A stretch of 9,461 bases of DNA from Bacteroidales bacterium (lineage in GTDB: Bacteria > Bacteroidota > Bacteroidia > Bacteroidales > F082), in NCBI GenBank assembly GCA_029983675.1, contig JASBYY010000065.1:1-9461 (forward strand). The letters run 5' to 3'. Positions 1 to 5,570 of the stretch are shown here, in pieces (the stretch's first letter is position 1; every line of letters begins with the position of its first letter). The notes beneath the pieces are model-generated. The model was not told where the DNA came from, made no database searches, and saw nothing but the letters and a program-made list of their open reading frames with translations. The position numbers and the translations under genes were made by a program.

Positions 1-941
1 AATCCTATCGCATCATTCATACCGATGGCAATCTCAACAACCACCTTGGCGTGCCTCTCACCTTATTAAATATAAAGCCCGACACCCAAATCGCCATTGT
101 CGAGATGGGAGCCAACCATCCAAAGGAAATCGAGGTCCTTGCCCGACTTGCCCGTCCCGACTACGGCATCATCACCAACATTGGGAAAGCCCACCTTGAG
201 GGCTTCGGCGGGTTTGAAGGAGTTGTCAAGACGAAGAACGAATTGTACTGCCACCTGCGCGAACATGACGGAACGGCGTTTGTAAATATTGAAAACCCGC
301 TGTTGATGCAGCTTTCCTCCGAGCTAAGACGATACACCTACGGAGCAAACACACAAGCCGACTATCACATTGACCGTGAAAAATGCAACCCCTACTTATC
401 GGTAAAATACAAAGACCAAACCTTTCAAACCCGATTGGTGGGCGACTATAACTTTGAAAATGTGGCGGCTGCCATTGCTGTGGGATTGCATTTTGAGGTT
501 CCGGAACAAAAAATCGCTGCTGCATTAGAGACCTACGAACCATCCAACAACCGATCGCAAGTCATCCAAACCGCCTCAAACCGAATCATCATGGATGCCT
601 ACAACGCCAATCCTGTCAGTATGCAGGCCGCACTACGCAATTTCAAGACGATTTGCAGCGAGAACAACCTATTGGTGTTGGGCGACATGCGCGAACTCGG
701 CAAGGACTCCGAGACAGAACACCGCTCCATTCTTCAACTGATCGACACCTTAGGATTCAAACAGGTATTTCTTGTCGGATCCGAGTTTTCAAAATTGCAA
801 CATCATCCTGAATATCAGACATTCGACACCGTTGAAATGCTTTGTCAACACCTTGAAAACCATACAATTCGCCACTGCGACATCCTGATAAAAGGCTCAC
901 GTGGCATCCGATTAGAAAAAACCTTGCCCTATTTTCAATGA
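1..941 (+). CDS. murF: MurF, UDP-MurNAc-tripeptide--D-Ala-D-Ala ligase (5'-truncated by window edge)
   Basis: This cytoplasmic Mur ligase joins D-Ala-D-Ala to UDP-MurNAc-tripeptide, the last soluble step of peptidoglycan precursor synthesis. The reading frame is open from base 3. Codons 27-62 encode the family signature G-N-L-N-N-H-L-G-V-P-L-T, so the GTG at 51 is internal and the true start lies upstream. Visible central-domain motifs are EMGANHPKEI (about 105-134) and TNIGKAHLEGFGG (about 174-212). These are followed by a VVKTKNEL segment, whose second lysine aligns with the carbamylated lysine of Mur ligases. The C-terminal domain has GDYNFENVAAA (from 441), NNRSQ, DAYNANPVSM (594-623), LGDMRELG and KGSRGIRLE (from about 891). 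About 312 residues are present out of the usual 430-450. The missing part is the N-terminal domain and the ATP P-loop. The stop overlaps the anmK start as ATGA. I see no frameshift or lesion. Confidence 0.96.
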   Translation, partial: SYRIIHTDGNLNNHLGVPLTLLNIKPDTQIAIVEMGANHPKEIEVLARLARPDYGIITNIGKAHLEGFGGFEGVVKTKNELYCHLREHDGTAFVNIENPLLMQLSSELRRYTYGANTQADYHIDREKCNPYLSVKYKDQTFQTRLVGDYNFENVAAAIAVGLHFEVPEQKIAAALETYEPSNNRSQVIQTASNRIIMDAYNANPVSMQAALRNFKTICSENNLLVLGDMRELGKDSETEHRSILQLIDTLGFKQVFLVGSEFSKLQHHPEYQTFDTVEMLCQHLENHTIRHCDILIKGSRGIRLEKTLPYFQ

Positions 942-1993
942 AAACCTGTACAGCCATTGGATTAATGTCGGGCAGTTCGCTTGATGGCGTTGACTTAGCC
1001 TTGGTCCGATTCGACCGATCGAAAGAACGGATCCGTTTCAACATCCTTAGTACTGCCACGCTCCCCTATCCCGAAGATTGGCAGCAAAGGCTTGCCGATG
1101 CCTTTTTAGAAAATCCTGATGCGCTCGATACCCTTGACCTTGAATACGGTCATTTTTTAGGAAAATGTGTTGCCGGTTTTGCCCGTCAAAACGCCGTCTG
1201 TCCCGACTTTGTGGCATCGCATGGTCACACCGTCTTTCACCAGCCCGAAAAAGGCTTCACCCTACAGATTGGCAATGGCCAAGCTATCGCCGATGCCTGT
1301 CGTTTTCAGGTCATCAATGATTTCCGCAGCGAAGACATGAGCAAAGGCGGACAAGGCGCACCCCTCGTTCCCATCGGCGACCGGCTTTTGTTTTCCGACT
1401 ATGAAATGTGTCTGAACATCGGCGGCATCGCCAATATATCCTACGAGGAAAATGGCCAACGCACCGCCTACGACATTTGCATTGCCAATCAAGCATTGAA
1501 TTTCCTCGCACAACAAGAAGGCTTCCCCTTTGACCGAGATGGAAACCTCGCCCGATCGGGAAAGCTCCGCCCTGATTTACTGAACATCCTGAACAACAAT
1601 GCTTTCTTCACAAAGAAACCGCCAAAATCTCTTGGACGCGAGTTTTTCGAGCACTACCAGAAAACGCTGCTATGCGACTGTTCCAATCGCGACTTACTGG
1701 CCACTTTCGCCGAGCACATCGCCATTCAAACGGCACAATGTGTGGCACATCTTCCCAAAGGCAAGATATTGGCGACAGGAGGCGGCGCCCTTAACACGTA
1801 TCTAATGAAACGCATCGCAGCACACACAAAGCACACGCTTGTCATTCCCGACCGTCAAATTGTCGATTACAAGGAGGCCTTGGTATTCGCATTGCTTGGC
1901 ATGTTACGGATTGAAGGCGGAACCAACGTGCTTTCATCGGTAACTGGCGGAAAAAGTGACAGTTGCAGCGGAAGGATCTGGGCACCGAAATAA
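938..1993 (+). CDS. anmK: AnmK, 1,6-anhydro-N-acetylmuramic acid kinase
   Basis: The enzyme opens the 1,6-anhydro ring of anhydro-MurNAc with ATP to give MurNAc-6-phosphate, a peptidoglycan-recycling step in the cytoplasm. The 351 residues are a normal length for the family. Motifs in order: GLMSGSSLDGVDLALV (8-23), SHGHTVFHQP (94-103), IGNGQAIAD (111-119), DFRSEDMSKGGQGAPLVPIG (128-147), LNIGGIANIS (159-168), YDICIANQALN (178-188), SLGREFF (231-237), the nucleotide-binding ATGGGALN (279-286), and DYKEALVFALLG with GGTNVLSSVTGG (310-338). D179 in YDICIAN is probably the general-base aspartate of characterised AnmK proteins. I recall proline being common where this protein has I182, so that is a small local variation. 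The ATG overlaps the murF stop by four bases, which suggests translational coupling. No substantial terminator follows the stop at 1991-1993. Confidence 0.96.
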   Translation: MKTCTAIGLMSGSSLDGVDLALVRFDRSKERIRFNILSTATLPYPEDWQQRLADAFLENPDALDTLDLEYGHFLGKCVAGFARQNAVCPDFVASHGHTVFHQPEKGFTLQIGNGQAIADACRFQVINDFRSEDMSKGGQGAPLVPIGDRLLFSDYEMCLNIGGIANISYEENGQRTAYDICIANQALNFLAQQEGFPFDRDGNLARSGKLRPDLLNILNNNAFFTKKPPKSLGREFFEHYQKTLLCDCSNRDLLATFAEHIAIQTAQCVAHLPKGKILATGGGALNTYLMKRIAAHTKHTLVIPDRQIVDYKEALVFALLGMLRIEGGTNVLSSVTGGKSDSCSGRIWAPK

Positions 1994-2065
1994 AGGATAG
2001 GAACATTGCAAATCATCGAATAAACATCTCCATACCTATTCTGTCTTTCCGCACCTTAAAAATAG

Positions 2066-2073
2066 TATTTTTG
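2066..2073 (+). promoter_or_regulatory. Bacteroidota-type -7 promoter element upstream of exbB
   Basis: TATTTTTG exactly matches the TAnnTTTG -7 consensus used by the Bacteroidota primary sigma factor. It lies in the 167-bp gap between anmK and exbB. Candidate -33 matches upstream are weak (TTCTG at 2039-2043, TTTC at 2046-2049). Transcription would start near 2080 and give an exbB leader of about 80 nt. The same ten bases, GTATTTTTGC, recur in front of tamL. The assignment rests on motif and position only. Confidence 0.62.
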
Positions 2074-2094
2074 CATCTGCAAACGGCAATGGAA

Positions 2095-2110
2095 TATTGT
2101 AAACACAATA
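2095..2110. promoter_or_regulatory. Small inverted repeat in the exbB leader (possible operator)
   Basis: TATTGT (2095-2100) and ACAATA (2105-2110) form a six-base dyad separated by four bases. It sits about 22 bases downstream of the -7 element and 50 bases before the exbB ATG. That position could suit a repressor site or a weak RNA hairpin. The arms are AT-rich and short, so chance is a real alternative. It does not resemble a canonical Fur box, which would have been the natural expectation for a TonB system. Confidence 0.22.
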
Positions 2111-2160
2111 ATTCAGACCGTTATTAGTTATGTATTGAAAGAAAACAAATCGCAACAAAC

Positions 2161-2865
2161 ATGTTTGGAACACTTTTGCAAATTCCTTCCGCCACCAACG
2201 ACCTTGGCGTTGCAACTCAAATGCCGGTAGAACAGCCCTCCGAAATCACCATGTCCGTTTTCGACCTCGCCGCAAAAGGCGGCTGGATTATGATCGTGTT
2301 GGCCGTTCTTTCCCTTATAGCAGTGTATATTTTTATCGAACGCTACATCGTTGTGGCGAAGGCCACCCACTACGACAAGGACTTTATGGAACGCATCCGC
2401 GAGTACATGAAAGACGGCCGTCTCGATTCCGCCAAGGCACTATGCAAAGGCAACGACACCCCTATTTCGCGAATGATTGAAAAGGGACTTTCCCGTATCG
2501 GTCGCCCGCTGAACGACATCAATCAAACCATTGAAAATGTCGGCAACCTCGAAGTCAGCAAGTTAGAGCGTGGTGTCGCCATTCTTTCCATGATAGCCAG
2601 CGCCGCGCCCATGCTCGGTTTTCTGGGTACTGTTACCGGTATGATTCGCGCCTTTTACAACATGTCGATGGCAGGCAACAACATTGACATCGAATTGCTC
2701 TCATCGGGCATCTATGAGGCAATGGTGACCACCGTAGGCGGTCTGATTGTCGGTATCATCGTGTATGTTTTCTACACTGTCATCGTCTCGCGCATTCAAA
2801 AAGTCGTTTATCTGCTTGAAGCCAAGGCGACAGAATTCATGGACGTACTGAACGAACCTGCATAA
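2161..2865 (+). CDS. exbB: ExbB/TolQ/MotA-family proton channel subunit
   Basis: This inner-membrane subunit forms, with ExbD, the proton-driven motor that energises TonB. The 234 residues show three membrane segments: TM1 about 41-60 (after KGGWIMIVLAVLS), TM2 about 138-162 and TM3 about 186-208. The soluble cytoplasmic domain lies between TM1 and TM2. TM2 contains APMLGFLGTVTGM, where T157 aligns with E. coli ExbB T148. TM3 begins GIYEAMVTTVGGL, where E186 and T191 align with the essential E176 and T181. The start has no Shine-Dalgarno sequence, as is normal in this phylum. In-frame ATGs at 2221 and 2251 are alternatives, but the N-terminal extension seen from 2161 is usual in Bacteroidota ExbB. 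It is the first gene of the exbB-exbD-tonB operon and has its own upstream promoter. The TolQ/MotA relatives are less likely because the next genes are exbD and a TonB-domain protein. Confidence 0.93.
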   Translation: MFGTLLQIPSATNDLGVATQMPVEQPSEITMSVFDLAAKGGWIMIVLAVLSLIAVYIFIERYIVVAKATHYDKDFMERIREYMKDGRLDSAKALCKGNDTPISRMIEKGLSRIGRPLNDINQTIENVGNLEVSKLERGVAILSMIASAAPMLGFLGTVTGMIRAFYNMSMAGNNIDIELLSSGIYEAMVTTVGGLIVGIIVYVFYTVIVSRIQKVVYLLEAKATEFMDVLNEPA

Positions 2866-2884
2866 TAGCGAAAACCAGAATGAA

Positions 2885-3298
2885 ATGGCTATAAAATCGA
2901 GAAATAAAATTGATGTGGCTTTCAACTCCTCGTCGATGTCCGACTTGGTGTTTCTGCTACTGATTTTCTTCATGCTGACCTCAACACTCGTAGCGCCCAA
3001 TGCCGTGAAACTGCTGCTGCCTTCCAGCAAAAGCAAGACCATGGCCAAACAAACGCTGACCGTCTATATCAACGAACAATTCAGCTATTTTGTGGATGAA
3101 ACCCCCGTAGATGAGAGCGAACTCGAAGCCCAAATCGGCACAAAAATTGCAAATGAACAGGAGGCGACCATCGTATTACGCGCCGATAAGACCGTCCCTG
3201 TTCAATACATCGTCAACGTCATCGATGCAGTGAACGACTTGAACAACGCCACCCAAAGGACCCACAAAGTCATCTTAGCCACATCGCAAAAGAAATAA
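2885..3298 (+). CDS. exbD: ExbD/TolR-family biopolymer transport protein
   Basis: ExbD is the single-pass partner of ExbB. Its membrane aspartate carries the proton, and its periplasmic domain contacts TonB. The 137 residues have a short basic cytoplasmic start (KSRNK), then SMSDLVFLLLIFFMLTST. D20 aligns with the essential D25 of E. coli ExbD, and the membrane helix covers about 18-38. The remaining 100 residues form the periplasmic domain, including an IVLRADKTVPVQYIVNVIDA segment (151-aa-type ExbD fold) and the terminal VILAT strand. The gene begins 19 bases after exbB and ends two bases before the next ATG, so it is clearly co-transcribed. An out-of-frame ATG at 2880 opens a four-codon frame (M-K-W-L-stop, 2880-2894) across the exbD start. 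It probably has no role, but it could slightly affect initiation. Confidence 0.93.
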   Translation: MAIKSRNKIDVAFNSSSMSDLVFLLLIFFMLTSTLVAPNAVKLLLPSSKSKTMAKQTLTVYINEQFSYFVDETPVDESELEAQIGTKIANEQEATIVLRADKTVPVQYIVNVIDAVNDLNNATQRTHKVILATSQKK

Positions 3299-3300
3299 TA

Positions 3301-4086
3301 ATGAATCGCACCAACAAGAATAAAGGATTTGCAATTGCCGGAACGATTGTCTTTCACGGCATAGTTCTTTTATTATTGTTTTTGACCGCATTCCGCACAC
3401 CCCTCCCCCTACCCAGTGAGGAAGGCGTAGAAGTCGATCTTGGGCTATACAATCAAGGCATGGGCTACGAACAGCCCTTAAAACCCGCTGTTCCGCAACA
3501 AGCAGCGCCAACGCCGCCAAAAGACGATAGCAAGGCCAAAGAAGAAGTAGTAATACAAGATAGCGAAGAAGCGCCTGCCATCGTAGAAAAAAAGCAAAAG
3601 CAAAAACACGAAAACACAACGGTTCCGACACCAAAACAAGAGAAACCCGTCGAACAAAAGCCGAAAGTCAATGAAAAAGCACTGTTCAAAGGTTCCTCTG
3701 AAGCACAAGATGGTGGTTCGGAGGGTATTACCGGACAACCCGGCGATCAAGGAAATCCGAATGGTTTGGCCGGCATAAAGCGCTACGAGGGACAAGGCGG
3801 ACAAGGCAACGGGCCTGGTTACGACTTAGACGGACGCGGTGCCAAATCGCTGCACCGACCCAGCAACGACTTCACCGAAGAAGGCACTATCGTCGTCGAT
3901 ATTTGGGTCAATCGCAATGGCGATGTGACAGAGGCCAAAGTGGCCACAAAAGGCACCGATGTCATCAATTCGCGAATGCGTGGCATTGCCGTCAACTCCG
4001 CATTGAAATCGAAGTTCGCAGCCGACCCTACCGCCCCTGAAAAACAAAAGGGAACCATCACTTATCACTTTGTAATCAGCCAATGA
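3301..4086 (+). CDS. tonB: TonB-family energy transducer (Bacteroidota type)
   Basis: The protein would couple the ExbB-ExbD proton motor to outer-membrane receptors across the periplasm. Of its 261 residues, 10-30 form an N-terminal membrane anchor containing T15-x3-H19, equivalent to the S16-x3-H20 motif of E. coli TonB with Ser replaced by Thr. Residues 60-125 are a Pro/Lys/Glu-rich spacer. Residues 131-180 are rich in Gly, Asn and Gln, including a perfect GQG-GQG duplication. Residues 194-261 form the TonB C-terminal domain: GTIVVDIWVNRNGDV, then NSALKSKFAADPTAPEKQKG, then TITYHF. The classical YPxxA motif before this domain is absent; the segment reads RPSNDFTEEG. That fits the broad Bacteroidota TonB class but leaves a TolA-like role possible. 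It starts two bases after exbD. The gene is strongly A-rich on the + strand around 3590-3620, because of the Lys/Glu/Gln stretch. Confidence 0.85.
   Translation: MNRTNKNKGFAIAGTIVFHGIVLLLLFLTAFRTPLPLPSEEGVEVDLGLYNQGMGYEQPLKPAVPQQAAPTPPKDDSKAKEEVVIQDSEEAPAIVEKKQKQKHENTTVPTPKQEKPVEQKPKVNEKALFKGSSEAQDGGSEGITGQPGDQGNPNGLAGIKRYEGQGGQGNGPGYDLDGRGAKSLHRPSNDFTEEGTIVVDIWVNRNGDVTEAKVATKGTDVINSRMRGIAVNSALKSKFAADPTAPEKQKGTITYHFVISQ
3790..3807 (+). repeat. Perfect tandem 9-bp repeat inside the tonB-like gene
   Basis: GGACAAGGC occurs twice without a gap (3790-3798 and 3799-3807) and encodes GQG-GQG in the glycine-rich linker. Gain or loss of a unit would keep the frame and change linker length by three residues. 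Confidence 0.8.
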
Positions 4087-4153
4087 TTGCCAGAAAAACA
4101 GAAGGTTCGCCATTGTTTTGTAATACCGACCATTGATCCAACATATTATCAAC

Positions 4154-4161
4154 TATCTTTC
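4154..4161 (+). promoter_or_regulatory. Weak candidate -7 element ahead of folC
   Basis: The 116-bp gap between the tonB-like gene and folC holds TATCTTTC, a 7/8 match to TAnnTTTG, with a TTG at 4133-4135 eighteen bases upstream. It could give folC its own transcript with a leader of about 35 nt. I see no terminator hairpin in the gap, so read-through from the exbB operon is equally possible. Nothing else is recognisable in 4087-4202. Confidence 0.25.
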
Positions 4162-4202
4162 ACCTATCCCGCAACACAAAAAGGACAAATAAGCATTTTA
4201 CC

Positions 4203-5489
4203 ATGGAATACCGAGAAACTCTTGATTGGATGTTTAACAAACTACCTATGTATCAACGCATTGGTAGTGCAGCATACAAAGCCGACCTCAACAACACCAT
4301 CGCCCTACTCGAACACTTGGGCAATCCGCATCATGACTTCAAGTCGGTACATGTGGCTGGCACCAACGGAAAAGGATCGACCTCTCACCTGCTGGCATCG
4401 GTGTTTCAGGAAGCCGGCTACAAAGTCGGTTTATACACCTCGCCCCATCTGAGGGATTTCAGGGAACGCATCCGTATCAACAGCGAGATGATTTCCGAGC
4501 AGGCCGTGGTTGACTTTATCGGCACCCACAAAAGTTGGTTTGAAAAAATGGAGCTGTCATTTTTTGAAATGACTGTCGGCATGGCTTTCGATTACTTTTC
4601 GAAAGAACACATCGACATCGCTATTGTTGAAGTGGGCATGGGCGGTCGTCTGGATTCGACCAACCTCATCACCCCTGAACTCAGTGTAATCACCAACATT
4701 GGCTTCGACCACATGAAGTTCTTGGGCGACACCTATGAAAAAATCGCTTTTGAAAAAGCCGGCATCATCAAGCCCGGCATTCCCGTTGTGATTGGAGAGA
4801 CACATCCCGAAACGGCACCTGTATTCCAGGCCAAAGCCTCAGAATGTAAAAGTCCCATCTGTTTTGCCGACCAGCATTTCGATTGCGACCGAATCCATAT
4901 CGACACCGATGCCATCGTCCGTTTTGATGTCTGGAAAGAAAGCCACTTGCACATGGAGGCTGTTGACCTGCCGTTGACCGGAAACTACCAGCAGAAAAAC
5001 CTCACAACCGTAATGTGTGCCATCGACTTGCTTCGTAACCGGTTCCAATTGAGCGACGACTGCATTCGCAACGGTTTGTCGCATGTAATCCGCAACACCC
5101 ATCTAATGGGGCGTTGGCAGATACTCGACCATGACCCATTGGTCATTGCCGACACGGGGCACAATGTGGATGGCATTCGTGAAGTTGTTGCGCAATTGGC
5201 GGAAATGAGTTACGGGAAACTGCATTTTGTCATCGGGATGGTGAATGAAAAAGATATTGATCATGTGTTGCAGCTTTTACCTCACAATTGCGAGTACTAT
5301 TTCTGCAAGGCAGACATTCCAAGAGGACTTGACGCAGACCTGCTCGCCGAAAAGGCTTTCGTCTTCGGACTTCGCGGAAAAGTTTACAGTTCGGTGCGCG
5401 ATGCCTATTTGTCGGCACTGAATGCGGCTGGATTTGACGACCTCGTCTTCATTGGCGGCAGCAATTTTGTTGTGGCGGAAGTGGTGTAA
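4203..5489 (+). CDS. folC: FolC, folylpolyglutamate synthase / dihydrofolate synthase
   Basis: FolC adds glutamate to dihydropteroate and extends the polyglutamate tail of folates in the cytoplasm. The 428 residues match the family length. Motifs in order: P-loop VAGTNGKGSTSHLL (51-64), LYTSPHLRDFRERI (77-90), SFFEMTVGMAFDYF (119-132), VEVGMGGRLDSTN (142-154), TNIGFDHMKFLGDT (164-177) and IAFEKAGIIKPGIPVV (181-196). The C-terminal domain has GRWQ (303-306), ADTGHNVDG (316-324, the DxAHN-like motif), IGMVNEKD (344-351) and the terminal FIGGSNFVVAEV. The LxGxxQxxN-type segment (LTGNYQQKNL, 258-267) is also present. From sequence alone I cannot tell whether both activities are retained, but a single FolC usually does both in this phylum. 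Like MurF at the window start, it belongs to the Mur ligase superfamily. MurF-like muramyl motifs (DAYNANP, KGSRG) are absent, so it is not a second Mur enzyme. Confidence 0.96.
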   Translation: MEYRETLDWMFNKLPMYQRIGSAAYKADLNNTIALLEHLGNPHHDFKSVHVAGTNGKGSTSHLLASVFQEAGYKVGLYTSPHLRDFRERIRINSEMISEQAVVDFIGTHKSWFEKMELSFFEMTVGMAFDYFSKEHIDIAIVEVGMGGRLDSTNLITPELSVITNIGFDHMKFLGDTYEKIAFEKAGIIKPGIPVVIGETHPETAPVFQAKASECKSPICFADQHFDCDRIHIDTDAIVRFDVWKESHLHMEAVDLPLTGNYQQKNLTTVMCAIDLLRNRFQLSDDCIRNGLSHVIRNTHLMGRWQILDHDPLVIADTGHNVDGIREVVAQLAEMSYGKLHFVIGMVNEKDIDHVLQLLPHNCEYYFCKADIPRGLDADLLAEKAFVFGLRGKVYSSVRDAYLSALNAAGFDDLVFIGGSNFVVAEVV

Positions 5490-5546
5490 ACAAGTTCCTT
5501 TAGAATGGAATTAATCAGTTTCACTGACTGCAACAACTGAATTTCG

Positions 5547-5554
5547 TATTTTTG
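5547..5554 (+). promoter_or_regulatory. Bacteroidota-type -7 promoter element upstream of tamL
   Basis: TATTTTTG is a second exact TAnnTTTG match, embedded in the same GTATTTTTGC decamer found upstream of exbB. It lies in the 81-bp gap between folC and tamL. A weak TTTC at 5519-5522 is the nearest -33 candidate, with a somewhat long spacer. The predicted start near 5561 leaves only about ten bases before the GTG start codon at 5571. A five-base dyad (TCAGT 5515-5519, ACTGA 5523-5527) lies just upstream, but it is too short to interpret. Confidence 0.6.
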
Positions 5555-5570
5555 CCACAAATATCGTAAC

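Noticed and set aside
51..53. GTG at 51 as the murF start codon
   Set aside because: The frame is open to base 3 and the upstream codons encode the conserved MurF motif G-N-L-N-N-x-x-G, so this GTG is an internal valine.
1340..1360. GGCGGACAAGGC shared by anmK and the tonB-like gene as a dispersed repeat
   Set aside because: In anmK it encodes the conserved GGQGAP motif and in tonB a GQG linker. The match follows from shared codon use for Gly and Gln.
1994..2042. AGGATAGG and CCTATTCT as a terminator after anmK
   Set aside because: The eight-base stem needs a G-T pair, encloses a loop of over 30 bases and has no T-run following.
2880..2894. Four-codon frame M-K-W-L across the exbD start
   Set aside because: It is too short to be a gene and has no sign of attenuator structure. 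I mention it only as a possible minor effect on initiation.
4087..4452. Separate short gene between the tonB-like gene and folC
   Set aside because: It has no ATG start, it overlaps folC in another frame, and its translation shows no domain or biased composition suggesting a real protein.
4203..5489. folC as a second Mur ligase
   Set aside because: The P-loop context, YTSPHL, FFEMTV and the terminal FIGGS motif are those of FolC, and the MurF C-terminal motifs are missing.
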